Shown here in pieces: positions 45,734-57,800 of a stretch of DNA of 64,000 bases. This DNA comes from Stomorhina lunata. Its lineage: Eukaryota; Arthropoda; Insecta; Diptera; Rhiniidae. Within the stretch, counting starts at the first letter, position 1. Every line of letters begins with the position of its first letter. The notes under the pieces are model-generated. The model was not told where the DNA came from and did no database searches. It saw only the letters and a list, made by a program, of their open reading frames with translations. Where the stretch lies: positions 155,671,828 to 155,735,827 of the forward strand of contig OW121740.1 of the NCBI GenBank assembly GCA_933228675.1, in the 5' to 3' direction. A program made the translations under genes and the position numbers.

Positions 45734-46623
45734 TAGCAATATATCAAAATAAGTAGGTTTTTAAATTTCAAGATAATCACATGAATTTATATACATTTTT
45801 TCAGACACATATTTAGCTATCCTTGGTGCTACATAAAATGGCCCAAGCTATTTTGGTTCCTGAAATACAGGGTGTTTTCTATAATTTTGGCTTTTAAACT
45901 AGAAGCAAATTTTGCGCTGTAACTTTCTTAATAGGTCATAAATTATACTTTTTTAAATTTGTATAGTTAGATAAGTGTAAAAGATTTCATCACCATAAAA
46001 AAAACATCAGTACACTTAGAGAAAAGATATGTATAAAAGATAATGCAGGAGTGAAAAAAGTATAAAATTTGCATTTAAAATGGCACAAAAGCGGATAAAG
46101 ATTTTGAGACCAAATTTTACGTACAGATAGCTACTATCGATATCTAAAAATTTGATATGGCGCTTCCCGATTAAATGTTTGGTTCTTCGACAAATTGAGA
46201 AAAACTAACAAAAAAAATGAAAAAAGGGTCAAAATTCTGCATTTTTAATATTTGTCTTCCTATAACTCATTAACTAACAAACGCATCGAGAAGCGCCATA
46301 TCAAAATTTTAGATAAACATGTTCTTAATATGTGTGCAAATTTTGCGAGAAAAATATATAGCCATTTTTGTGCCATTTAAAAAACAAGCAAGCCTATTTG
46401 TGTCATTTTTCACTTGTTCACCTTCGAAAGACACATTGATGTATGATAGCAATGTGGTACTTAAAGGTATATTGCTCAAATTCACGAACATATATCCTGA
46501 GGCCTACAGTGAAGCAAAAATAATACGCGATTAAATCGCGACCATTGATTTTCTTCTACATCTTAAAGTGTGTATACAGCCTACATTGAATCTCTTAAAT
46601 ATGTAAAATGTAACAAGACAACA
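45734..46623. other. Spacer between the two left termini of the Transib element
   Basis: 890 bp of AT-rich DNA without recognisable gene or RNA. The overlapping short open frames near 46310-46530 on both strands show no family likeness. Its right boundary is the second CACAGTG end, preceded by CAACA, with no matching duplicate elsewhere. Confidence 0.5.
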
Positions 46624-48050
46624 CACAGTGGTTTACGGACGCTTTTTTTTGGAAATAATTCTTTAACTTTTGAACGACTGGAGATATTTGAATGAAATTT
46701 GACATGGTGATAGTCAAGGAGTATTCGAGTTGGTTTTTAAAAGCACTGGTCCATGAGGGGTCGGGAGAGTGATTGATGGACCTTCAAAGTTGGTCACCTC
46801 GGGTGTTCGACTTTTTTAAAAATTCGCCAAAAATCCATTTATGTATGGATTGAAAAGAAATTTTAAACTTAAGTTGTCCTTGAGAAGATCTACAAAAAAT
46901 ACGCTTAAATGTGTAGGTTATCTCCTTTGGATTTCGAGATATTTGGGTAAAAAGGAATTTTTAGGTTGATTTTTTACCTCTTTTTTTAAGCTTTTTTTGA
47001 TCTGGTGGACGCATCTGAGGACCAAAAATTTTTTAAGAATATTCTTTAAATTTGTAATAAAATTCTGAATAATTTTTGTGCAAGTTAGTTATAGAAATCT
47101 TCTTTTGTTTAAAAGTTAAAAATATTCAAAGTTGAAACTTACAAAAAATTTCGCTTTTTTTTTAGTTTTTCCCCAAAAGATGGCTATATTTTTTCACTAA
47201 TAAAAAAATATTTTCTTAAGAAACATAAAAAGATTTTTAAAGTTTTTAAAAGAAAACATAATGAGAATGCGTATAAAACAAATTTCTTGCTAATTGGACT
47301 TTTGGTCCTCGCACATGTCCTCTCCAAAAAATGGCAATTTGTAAAAAAAAAAATTAGTTTAAACAAAAATTTCTCAAAAGGCAAAGCACCGATTTGAAAA
47401 AAATTATAATGTTCATATTTTCCAATATATCTGTTATTGATTAGAAAAGTTTTTTCTGAAACGCGCTGCAAATAGAGACAGTGTTGCCATATTTGTAAAA
47501 AAACTCATTTTTTGAAACACCTTTTTCCCCAGTTGGGAATTGGGGAATTTTTAAGTTAAAATTGGGAATTTTTTTTAGTCTATTGCTTTTACATCTTATT
47601 GGTCTACATTACTACAAAATTTCATTGTAATATCTTTATCCATGTCATTTCCACAGAATATCAAAGATTAAAAATATTTTCCTTAAAAAAGCAGAAAAAC
47701 AATTTTTTTTTGTTTTACGATACAAAGTGTAAAAAAAGTAACGCACTTAAAAAAAACTTTTACTTAGTGCTAATCTCCTAGTCTTTCCCGATCTAATGAT
47801 ACTAAACATGTATATAAAGCATTAATACCGAGTCTTAAAAAACTCTGAAAACTTTGGCCCCCGTAGCATTTTTACACTGTTTATTTAAATATAAGTGATG
47901 AATTTGTGCATATAAAGTTAATTATCATACTCAAATATTTCACTATTTTTAAGATGACAATGATCCTTCGCTAATAAACAAATATTTTCTTCAAAAAGAT
48001 ATAAATAGTTTTTTATTTTTTTAAAGAAAACATTATAAGAATGACTTAAA
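46624..48050 (+). repeat. Second, internal Transib left terminus (copy B)
   Basis: Begins with the same CACAGTGGTTTACGGACGC and is almost identical to copy A (offset 2321 bp) up to about 47855. It then diverges with substitutions (AAAGTTAATTATCATA) and insertions from 47945, fading out near 48050. It is the arm that lies next to the transposase gene. No separate target duplication belongs to it. Confidence 0.9.
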
Positions 48051-48595
48051 AAAATTTTATTCGATTTTGCCTTTTGTTCCAAGCTAAAAAATAAAATTTT
48101 AGTAAAAGATTCTAAATAAGTAAGTACGAGTAAGGCACCGATTTTGATAACAGTGTAAAGGTAATATATCCATAATTTGTAGCAAAAGTTTAATTAGAAG
48201 AGTACTTTTATAGTAACAGTGTGACAATTTATTTAAAATAAGATTTAAAGGCATTTTTCCGGTATTTAAAATTGGTGTATTTGAAAAAATTGCAAAATTA
48301 TGTTAAGGTTATAAAATGTTTTTTAATGTGAAAGTTAATGCAATAGGTAAAAATTGTTACAACTTGGGTTTTTCATAATGGTCAGAAAGGATATGGTTAC
48401 TCACCTCCATACAGGTAGGTTTTACGAGACGCACATATTGGTTGAGTTATATATGCACCTATTTTTAGAGGTAAAAAATACATTAATTCATTGATTTCTT
48501 TATTATTCTTTGGATACAGGTATATATAAAAAATGTTTTTTTTTAATATAAAAAAGAAAGTTTTAAATGTAACTGCTATTAACAGTTAAAACATC
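48051..48595 (+). promoter_or_regulatory. Upstream region of the Transib transposase
   Basis: 545 bp of unique AT-rich sequence between terminus copy B and the transposase ATG. It presumably holds the promoter and leader. I see no clear initiator or TATA arrangement that decides the start site, though TATATATAAAAA at about 48521 is TATA-like and lies about 70 bp upstream of the ATG. Confidence 0.35.
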
Positions 48596-50633
48596 ATGGC
48601 TATAACATTGGAATTTAAAGTGTTGTGCGATATTCTTTTTGAACAACCAAGCAGTTCGAGAGCAGAAAAAATTAAAATAATCATGCGATATGCTAAAAGT
48701 CAAACTAACTCCATGATTCTCAATAGTGAGGAAGACAAAGTCGTAAAATTTGTAAAGTTATTTGAACTTAAAATTAAGTCGGTTAATTACTGTTTAAAAA
48801 GATTTGAATCTAAATTTAAAGACTGGCTGAAGGACTCAATTGAGCTTAAAACTTCTGGTGCTGGAGCCCCTCTAAAAAACTATGATGATCTCGGAGAAAG
48901 ATCTAAAAAGATGCGATTATCCGAAGTTCTTTCTACTCATTCGGATACTGAAATCAAAGATTCCTTTAAGGAAGTGCTCAAACGAAATAATCAACCAGCT
49001 GAAGCTAAACAAATAGCAGATATTCTCCCAGAGGCTTCTCCTAAACGTCTTAAGCGAATTATTAAGAGTATACCAACTCCTTCTTCTCAATCAGAATTTT
49101 CGGAGGAAGAAGCACTTGCTCTTATGCTCGAGTTGAAATTGAGTAAAAATAAATATATTAAACTCTGTAAGGCATTACGAGACAAAGGACACTCAATTTT
49201 ACCAGGATATAATGCGTTATTAAAAACCAAAAAAAAACTTAATACCAACAAACGTGATAGGAGACGAAAGTGCATCTGTGGATTTATCAAAATTATTGGA
49301 AAATACGGCATCAAGGCTGATATCTACTACATTGTCTGAAGAAGAAGCCAAGAAACTTGACAACAAGGACTTAACTTTAATATGTAAATGGGGATGTGAC
49401 GGTTTATCTGGATTACCGGAATACAAACAATCAACATCTCATCAGAACACAAATGACTACAGAAGCGTTTTTATGGCATCCCTAGTACCACTAAGATTAA
49501 GAAAGAATCGTTCTGAACCATCCACATCAAAAGAGCGTACTGAATATGTGTGGGTTAACACATCTCCAGGATCAAAGGCATTTTGCAGACCGATCAGATT
49601 CGAATATTTAAAAGAAAATGCAGCAAGCACAAAAAATTGGGTTGATGATATCAAATATTCAATAGACAATTTGAGTCCAGTCTGCATAGACATACATGGA
49701 TATTTGATTAATGTAAATTTTGAGCTTCAATTGACAATGATAGATGGAAAAGTAAGCAACGCTATAACGGAAACCCATTCAACTTGGAAATGCTCATTAT
49801 GCGGAAAGAAGAAATCGGAATTTCTACAAACTTCAGAAGATGCATCAGCTAGTACTGCAATTAATCAAGAGGTTCTGGAATTTGGTATATCGCCCCTACA
49901 TGCACGTATCCGATTTTTAGAATTTATGCTACATATAGCATATGATCTGAAATATAGGAATATACCTGATAATCAGCTAAAATCCGTGAGAAATAATAAG
50001 GAACTGATTGAAATGAGATCCAGTGAAAAAAAAAGGATTCAGGAAGAATTCAAAACTATGACGGGTCTAAACATAGACAAACCACTTGTAGGATATGGCA
50101 GTACAAACGATGGTAATACGGCCAGGCGATTCTTTGAAAATTATGAAACAACTTCAAAGATTACTGGAATTGATGAGGAAGTTCTTCGTAAATGTTACGT
50201 AATATTATCGGCAATAAATAGCAAATATCAAATAAATGCTGAAAAATTTCATTGCTATGCCCTCAACGCGTTAACTCGTATACGACATTTGTATCACTGG
50301 AAAGAAATTACACCAACAGTTCATAAAGTCCTTCAACATGGTCGTGAAATAATTGAATCAAATCTTCTCCCACTTGGTGAACTGACAGAAGAGGCCCAGG
50401 AAGCGCGGAATTCAGATTTCAAGTATATCCAACTATTTAATACCAGAAAATGCTCAAGAAAATCGCAAAATCAGGATCTAATAAATTATCTCTTGTTGTC
50501 TTCTGATCCTGCTCTATCAACGATAAGAAAGAAATGGTGGAGCAGTTATACAAAAACTTCTGAAAACGAACACCTGGAAGAGGTTCTTGATATAATAGAT
50601 TGTACTGATTATTTTACTGAAAATAAAAATTAA
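48596..50633 (+). CDS. Transib transposase, RAG1-core homologue, one frameshift
   Basis: Catalyses cut-and-paste transposition of the element. Start ATG at 48596, stop at 50633. About 210 codons in the first frame continue with about 470 in a second, total near 680 residues, the family's usual size. The switch is at a run of nine A (49229-49237): eight A would keep one frame. The N-terminal part is Lys/Glu-rich. In the downstream part, numbered from the GTG at 49254, D49 (KWGCDGLSG) matches RAG1 D600, D164 (TMIDGKV) matches D708, and E383 (EEAQEARN) matches E962. Zinc ligands C180/C183 (KCSLCGK) and H357/H362 (VHKVLQHG) match RAG1 C727/C730 and H937/H942. GYGSTNDGNTARRF is strongly Transib-like. 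The alignment to RAG1 is mine, by eye. Either a slightly damaged gene or a base-count error. Confidence 0.9.
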
Positions 50634-50661
50634 GTAAATAACTACTTTTATATAAATATGT

Positions 50662-50707
50662 AATAAAAACTGTAAGTTTAAACTTTAACTACAAATACTT
50701 CAATAAA
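50662..50707 (+). terminator. Polyadenylation signals after the transposase
   Basis: AATAAA at 50662-50667 and again at 50702-50707, 29 and 69 bp after the stop codon and just before the right terminal repeat begins (50724). Position fits a compact transcription unit confined between the arms. Confidence 0.5.
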
Positions 50708-50723
50708 ATGTATTTCACCTTTT

Positions 50724-52154
50724 AATATAAGTACAAATTATTTACATTTTGATATTTCATAAATCCTCATGATATTTTCTTTAAAAAAATAAAAAAATAT
50801 TTGTTTGTTATCGAAGGATCATTGTCATCTTATAGTGAAATATTTGAGTATGATTATTAATTTTATATGCACAAATTCATCACTTATATTTAAATAAACA
50901 GTGTAAAAATGCTACGGGGGCCAAAGTTTTCAGAGTTTTTTAAGACTCGGTATTAATGCTTTATATACATGTTTAGTATCATTAGATCGGGAAAGACTAG
51001 GAGATTAGCACTAAGTAAAAGTTTTTTTTAAGTGCGTTACTTTTTTTACACTTTGTATCGTAAAACAAAAAAAAATTGTTTTTCTGCTTTTTTAAGGAAA
51101 ATATTTTTAATCTTTGATATTCTGTGGAAATGACATGGATAAAGATATTACAATGAAATTTTGTAGTAATGTAGACCAATAAGATGTAAAAGCAATAGAC
51201 TAAAAAAAATTCCCAATTTTAACTTAAAAATTCCCCAATTCCCAACTGGGGAAAAAGGTGTTTCAAAAAATGAGTTTTTTTACAAATATGGTAACACTGT
51301 CTCTATTTGCAGCGCGTTTCAGAAAAAACTTTTCTAATCAATAACAGATATATTGGAAAATATGAACATTATAATTTTTTTCAAATCGGTGCTTTGCCTT
51401 TTGAGAAATTTTTGTTTAAACTAATTTTTTTTTTTACAAATTGCCATTTTTTGGAGAGGACATGTGCGAGGACCAAAAGTCCAATTAGCAAGAAATTTGT
51501 TTTATACGCATTCTCATTATGTTTTCTTTTAAAAACTTTAAAAATCTTTTTATGTTTCTTAAGAAAATATTTTTTTATTAGTGAAAAAATATAGCTATCT
51601 TTTGGGGAAAAACTAAAAAAAAAGCGAAATTTTTTGTAAGTTTCAACTTTGAATATTTTTAACTTTTAAACAAAAGAAGATTTCTATAACTAACTTGCAC
51701 AAAAATTATTCAGAATTTTATTACAAATTTAAAGAATATTCTTAAAAAATTTTTGGTCCTCAGATGCGTCCACCAGATCAAAAAAAGCTTAAAAAAAGAG
51801 GTAAAAAATCAACCTAAAAATTCCTTTTTACCCAAATATCTCGAAATCCAAAGGAGATAACCTACACATTTAAGCGTATTTTTTGTAGATCTTCTCAAGG
51901 ACAACTTAAGTTTAAAATTTCTTTTCAATCCATACATAAATGGATTTTTGGCGAATTTTTAAAAAAATCGAACACCCGAGGTGACCAACTTTGAAGGTCC
52001 ATCAATCACTCTCCCGACCCCTCATGGACCAGTGCTTTTAAAAACCAACTCAAATACTCCTTGACTACCACCATGTCAAATTTCATTCAAATATCTCCAG
52101 TCGTTCAAAAGTTACAGAATTATTTCCAAAAAAAAGCGTCCGTAAACCACTGTG
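50724..52154 (-). repeat. Transib right terminal inverted repeat (copy C)
   Basis: Inverted counterpart of copy A along its whole length. The outermost 38 bp are identical to A and B. The first difference is CTGTAACTTTTG for CTTTAACTTTTG. Scattered substitutions distinguish it from both left copies. Confidence 0.93.
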
Positions 52155-52159
52155 CGCCA
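52155..52159. repeat. Target-site duplication of the Transib element (right)
   Basis: CGCCA directly after the terminal CACTGTG, identical to 44298-44302. Confidence 0.9.
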
Positions 52160-53601
52160 TGTAAAAATTAAAAATACAATGTATGCATTTAATTACACTA
52201 GTCGACGAAAAAGGATATATGTAAATTTTTCAAATATATCTCTATATTTTTAAAACAATAAAATCTGGCCAAATTTACAAAATTTTTACAATAGTTTTCA
52301 GAATTTTCCTATGTTTAAAATTTTCTATAAAAAATTTTGTGATATCGAAAATTTTCAATAGAAAATTAGGGCATGTCGAAAAATGTCAATAAATGATTTT
52401 GTCAAATTGAAAAGAAATAAAAAATTTTGTAGTTTCCAAACCCATCGAGGTACTCGGGAACATAAGGTCTAAAAAATTTAGATAGATCTGAATAGAACTT
52501 TTTCTAATAATTAATATATATATTTTTCCGAAAGCTGTTGATTAGTGTCCTTTTTCATAAATGTTGTTTTATTTTAAACTCTATTATTATTTAATTTTAT
52601 TTCGCTATTATTTTTTCTTATCGCTAGAACACAAACTATTTTAATTGTTTGTTTCTAATGAAAGTGAAATTGAAAAAAAAAAATCTAATGAAACAATTGC
52701 AAACTATACCAGGTCCAAAATCCATTTAGATAATATTTTATTTTCTGTTTTGTAATAGACTTTATAGCAAAGTAACAACTGGAAAATTAAAAAAAAACAT
52801 TTGTTCTAAACGAACTGAAGTTCCCAAAATGTCCTTAGTTTTTGTAAGGGAGAACAAAAATTTTGTATTCGAAAATTTAGATAATTTTGATATAAAGTTA
52901 AAATTTTTTGATAAATTGTGTGTAATTGGTTTTATAAAAAAATTTAATTTTCATTGGGAATTTTGGGAAGTAGTTGCCCTTAAAGTTACCATTTTTTTGA
53001 TAAATTATTTTCATCATATTCTTAGGTATATAATTAAAAATAGAATTTTTTTGCATTACAAATGAAAAAATCATGGTTTGTGAAAAATCTTAACTATAAC
53101 ACAAAAAATTTCCTAATATGCTAATCTTAAAATATTCATGTACTTTCGAATTAAACAAGAAGATATTTTATATTCGAAAATTTCGTAAAATTGACAAACT
53201 TTTTCAAAAAAAAATAAATAAAAAATTCTTGTAATTTAAATAATTCTCTAAATGTCTAACGTCACAGACATTTTGTCATTTAAACTAAAATGATAATTAG
53301 CACTTTATAATAAACTGTATATAATTACATTACATTTACACAAATCTATGTATGTATGTATGTCCGTCCGTATATACATTTTCTTGCACAGAAATTCTCA
53401 TATTTAAATAAATCAAGAAACATACAAAAAAAAAACAGAAATAATTTACACAAATTCATCATAGTACCAATTAACAGTGTCAGACAGACGGACCAACAAA
53501 TGTATAGGATTTTACTAAATAAATGTACAAAGTTATTTTGCAAGTTAACCCATGATTGACAGATGAAAGTCATAAATTTCAAAGTTTGGAAATTAGCTTA
53601 A
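52160..53601. other. AT-rich non-coding DNA
   Basis: Contains TATGTATGTATGTATGTCCG (about 53349) with a GTCCGTCCG tract, and a complementary CAGACAGACGGACC at about 53480. The pair may be a small hairpin or a decayed mini-me-like fragment. No gene recognised. Confidence 0.4.
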
Positions 53602-54885
53602 AATGATAATTTTAAATCGAAAATTTTGTATAAAAAAATTTTGTAACGGAAAGTTTCTGCAAACAAGAATAGAAACATATTTTATTAAAAATTTTCTATC
53701 GGAAATTTTCTTTAGAAAAATTTTCTATAGAAATTTTTATCTAGAAAAACTTTATACCGAAAATTCTCTATCGAAAAATTTTCTATCGAAAATTTTCTTT
53801 TGAACAATTTTATATCAAATATTTTCTATAGAAAAATTTAATACCAAAAATTTTCTATAGAAAAATTTTGTATCGAAAAAATTCTATAGAAAACTTTAAT
53901 ATTGAAAATTTCTATAGAAATATTTTATATCAAAAATTTTTTATAGAAAATTTTCTACTGAAAAAAAAATTATATTGAAGATTTTCTATACAAAAATTTT
54001 ATATTGAAGATTTTCTAAAGAAAAATGTTGTATTAAAAATTTTTTTTAGAAAAATTTTGTATCAAAGATTGTCTACAAAAAATTTTTTATCGAAAATTTT
54101 CTTTAGAAAAATAGAAAAATTTTATATCGAAAATTTTTTATAGAAACTTCCAATATTGAAGATTTTCTATAGAAAAATTTTTATAATGAAAATATTTTCT
54201 AGAAAAATTTTGTATTCAAAATTTTTTCTAGAAAAATTTTATATTCAAAATTTTTTATAGAAAAATTATATATTCAAAATTTTATAATGCAAATTTTTTA
54301 TAGAAAAATTTATTGACAATTTTCTACAGAAAAATTTTACAGTGAAAATTAAAAAATAAAAAATTATATTGAAAATTTTCAATAGAAAACTTTTATATTG
54401 AAAATTTTCTCTAGGAAAATTTTGTACTAAAAAATTTTATATTGAAAGTTTTCTATCAAAAAAATGTATATCTAAAAATTTCATATAGAAAATTTTATAT
54501 TGAACATTTTCTATTGAAAAATTGTATTTTTTAAAAATATTCTATAGAAAAATGTTATATCAAAAATTTTCTATAGTAAAATTTTATATTAAAAATTTTA
54601 TGTCGGAAACTTTCTAAAAAAAAAATTTATATCGAAAATTTTCTGAAAAAAATTTTTCTAGAGAAATTTTATATCGAAAAATTTTATACCGAAAATTTTT
54701 TATAGAAAAATTTTATACCGAAAATTTTTTATAGACAAATTTTATATTAAAAATTTTCTATAGAAAAATTTTGTATAAAAAAATTTTATATTGAAAGTTT
54801 TCTATAAAAAAAATTTTATATCAAAAATTTTCTATAAAAAAATGTTATATCAAAAATTTTCTATAAAAAAATTTTATATCAAAAA
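53602..54885 (-). repeat. Degenerate ~29-bp AT satellite, inverted orientation
   Basis: Units such as ATCGAAAATTTTCTATAGAA followed by AAATTTTAT. The complement gives CTATAGAAAATTTTCGATA, the unit of the array to the right. Spacing is irregular and divergence high. Confidence 0.85.
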
Positions 54886-57800
54886 TTTTTTCGATAGAAA
54901 ATTTTCAGTAAAAAATGGTTCTATAGAAAATTTTCGGTATAAAATTTTTCTATAGAAAATTTTCGGTATAAAATTTTTCTATAGAAAATTTTCGGAATAA
55001 AATTCTTCTATAGAAAATTTTCTGTTAAAAATTTTTTCTATAGAAAATTTTCGGTAAAAAATTTTTTGGTAAAAAATTTTTCTATACAAAATTTCGGTAT
55101 AAAATTTTCCAATAGAAAATTTTCGGTATAAAATTTTTCTATAGAAAATTTTGGGTATAACATTTTTCTATAGAAAATTTTCGGTATAAAATTTTTCTAT
55201 AGAAAATTTTCGGTATAAAATTTTTCTGTAGAAAATTTTCGGTATAAAATTTTTCTATAGGAAATTTTCGGTATAAAATTTTTCTGTAGAAAACTTTCAG
55301 TATAAAATTTTCTATAAAAAATTTTCAGTACAAAATTTTCCAATAGAAAATTTTCCGTACAAAATTTTCCAATAGAAAATTATCGGTATAAAATTTTTCT
55401 ATAGAAAATTTTCTATAAAAAAAATTTTTCTATAGAAAATTTTCGGTAAAAAATGTTTCTATAGAAAATTTTTGGTACAAAATTTTTCTACAGAGAATTT
55501 TCAGTAAAAAAATTTTCGGTAGAAAATTTTTCTATAGAAAATTTTCGGTATAAAATTTTTCTATAGAAAATTTTCGGTATAAAATTTTTCTATAGAAAAT
55601 TTTCGGTACAAAATTTTCCTATAGAAAATTTTCAGTACAAAATTTTCCTTTAGAAAATTTTCAGTAAAAAATTTTTCTATAGAAAATTTTCAGTACAAAA
55701 TTTTTCTATAGAAAATTTTCAGTACAAAATTTTCCTATAGAAAATTTTCGGTATAAAATTTTTCTATAATAAATTTTCGGTATAAAATTTTTCTATAGAA
55801 AATTTTCGGTATAAAATTTTTCTATAGAAAATTTTCGGTATAAAATTTTTCTATAGAAAATTTTCGGTATAAAATTTTTCTATAGAAAATTTTCGGTATA
55901 AAATTTTTCTATAGAAAATTTTCGGTATAACATTCTTCTACAGAAAATTTTCGGTATAAAATTTTTAGATAGAAAATTTTCGGTATAAAGTTTTTCTATA
56001 GAAAATTTTCGGTATAAAATTCTTCTACAGAAAATTTTCGGTATAAAATTCTTCCATAGAAAATTTTCGGCAAAAAATTTTTCTATAGAAAATTTTCGGT
56101 AAAAAATTTTTCTATAGAAAATTTTTTGTAAAAATTTTTTTCTATAGAAAATTTTCGGTATAAAATTTTTCTGTAGAAAATTTTCGGTATAAAATTTTTC
56201 TATAGAAAATTTTCGGTATAAAATGTTTCTATAGAAAATTTTCGGTATAAAATTTTTCTGTAGAAAATTTTCGGTATAAAATTTTTCTATAAAAAATTTT
56301 CGGTATAAAATTTTTCTGTAGAAAATTTTCGGTATAAAATTTTTCTATAGAAAATTTTCGGTATAAAACTTTTCTATAGAAAATTTTCGGTATAAAATTT
56401 TTCTATAGAAAATTTTCAGTATAAAATTTTTCTATAGAAAATTTTCGGTATAAAATTTTTCTATAGAAAATTTTCGCTATAAAATTTTTCTATAAAAAAA
56501 TTTTCGGTATAAAATTTTTCTATAAAAAAATTTTCGGTATAAAATTTTTCTATAGAAAATTTTCGGTATAAAATTTTTCTATAGAAAATTTTCGGTATAA
56601 AATTTTTCTATAGAAAATTTTCGGTATAAAATTTTTCTATAGAAAATTTTCGGTATAAAATTTTTCTATAGAAAATTTTCGGTATAAAATTTTTCTATAG
56701 AAAATTTTCGGTATAAAATTTTTCTATATAAAATTTTCGGTATAAAATTTTTCTATAGAAAATTTTCGGTATAAAATTTTTCTATAGAAAATTTTCGGTA
56801 TAAAATTTTTCTATAGAAAATTTTCGGTATAAAATTTTTCTATAGAAAATTTTCGGTATAAAGTTTTTCTATAGAAAATTTTCGGTATAAAATTTTTCTA
56901 TAGAAAATTTTCGGTATAAAATTTTTCTATAGAAAATTTTCGGTATAAAATTTTTCTATAGAAAATTTTCGGTATAAAATTTTTCTATAGAAAATTTTCG
57001 GTATAAAATTTTTCTATAGAAAATTTTCGGTATAAAATTTTTCTATAGAAAATTTTCGGTATAAAATTTTTCTATAGAAAATTTTCGGTATAAAATTTTT
57101 CTATAGAAAATTTTCGGTATAAAATTTTTCTATAGAAAATTTTCGGTATAAAATTTTTCTATAGAAAATTTTCGGTATAAAATTTTTCTATAGAAAATTT
57201 TCGGTATAAAATTTTTCGATAGAAAATTTTCGGTATAAAATTTTTCGATAGAAAATTTTCGGTATAAAATTTTTCGATAGAAAATTTTCGGTATAAAATT
57301 TTTCTATAGAAAATTTTCGGTATAAAATTTTTCTATAGAAAATTTTCGGTATAAAATTTTTCTGTAGAAAATTTTCGGTATAAAATTTTTCTGTAGAAAA
57401 TTTTCGGTATAAAATTTTTCTATAGAAAATTTTCGGTATAAAATTTTTCTGTAGAAAATTTTCGGTATAAAATTTTTCTGTAGAAAATTTTTTTCTATAG
57501 AAAATTTTCGGTATAAAATTTTTCTATAGAAAATTTTCAGTATAAAATTTTTCTATAGAAAATTTTCGGTATAAAATTTTTCTATAGAAAATTTTCGGTA
57601 TAAAATTTTTCTATAGAAAATTTTCGCTATAAAATTTTTCTATAAAAAAAATTTCGGTATAAAATGTTTCTATAAAAAATTTTCGGTATAAAATTTTTCT
57701 ATAAAAAATTTTCGGTATAAAATTTTTCTATAGAAAATTTTCGGTATAAAATTTTTGTATAGAAAATTTTCGTTATAAAATTCTTCTACAGAAAATTTTC

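Larger units (their letters stand above)
44303..52154 (+). mobile_element. Transib-type DNA transposon with RAG1-like transposase
   Basis: A 7852-bp element. It starts CACAGTGGTTTACGGACGC and ends in the exact complement, flanked by the 5-bp duplication CGCCA. The terminal 7 bp are CACAGTG, identical to the V(D)J recombination signal heptamer. Inverted arms are unusually long: left 44303-45733 against right 50724-52154, about 1.43 kb with high identity. A third copy of the left terminus lies inside at 46624, in direct orientation to the left arm. The unique centre carries one transposase gene (48596-50633). Transib elements are regarded as the source of the RAG1 catalytic core. Here ends, duplication and protein all agree. 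Confidence 0.93.

Noticed and set aside
46624..48050. Copy B as an independent complete Transib insertion
   Set aside because: There is no matching inverted end or 5-bp duplication for it before the right arm shared with copy A.
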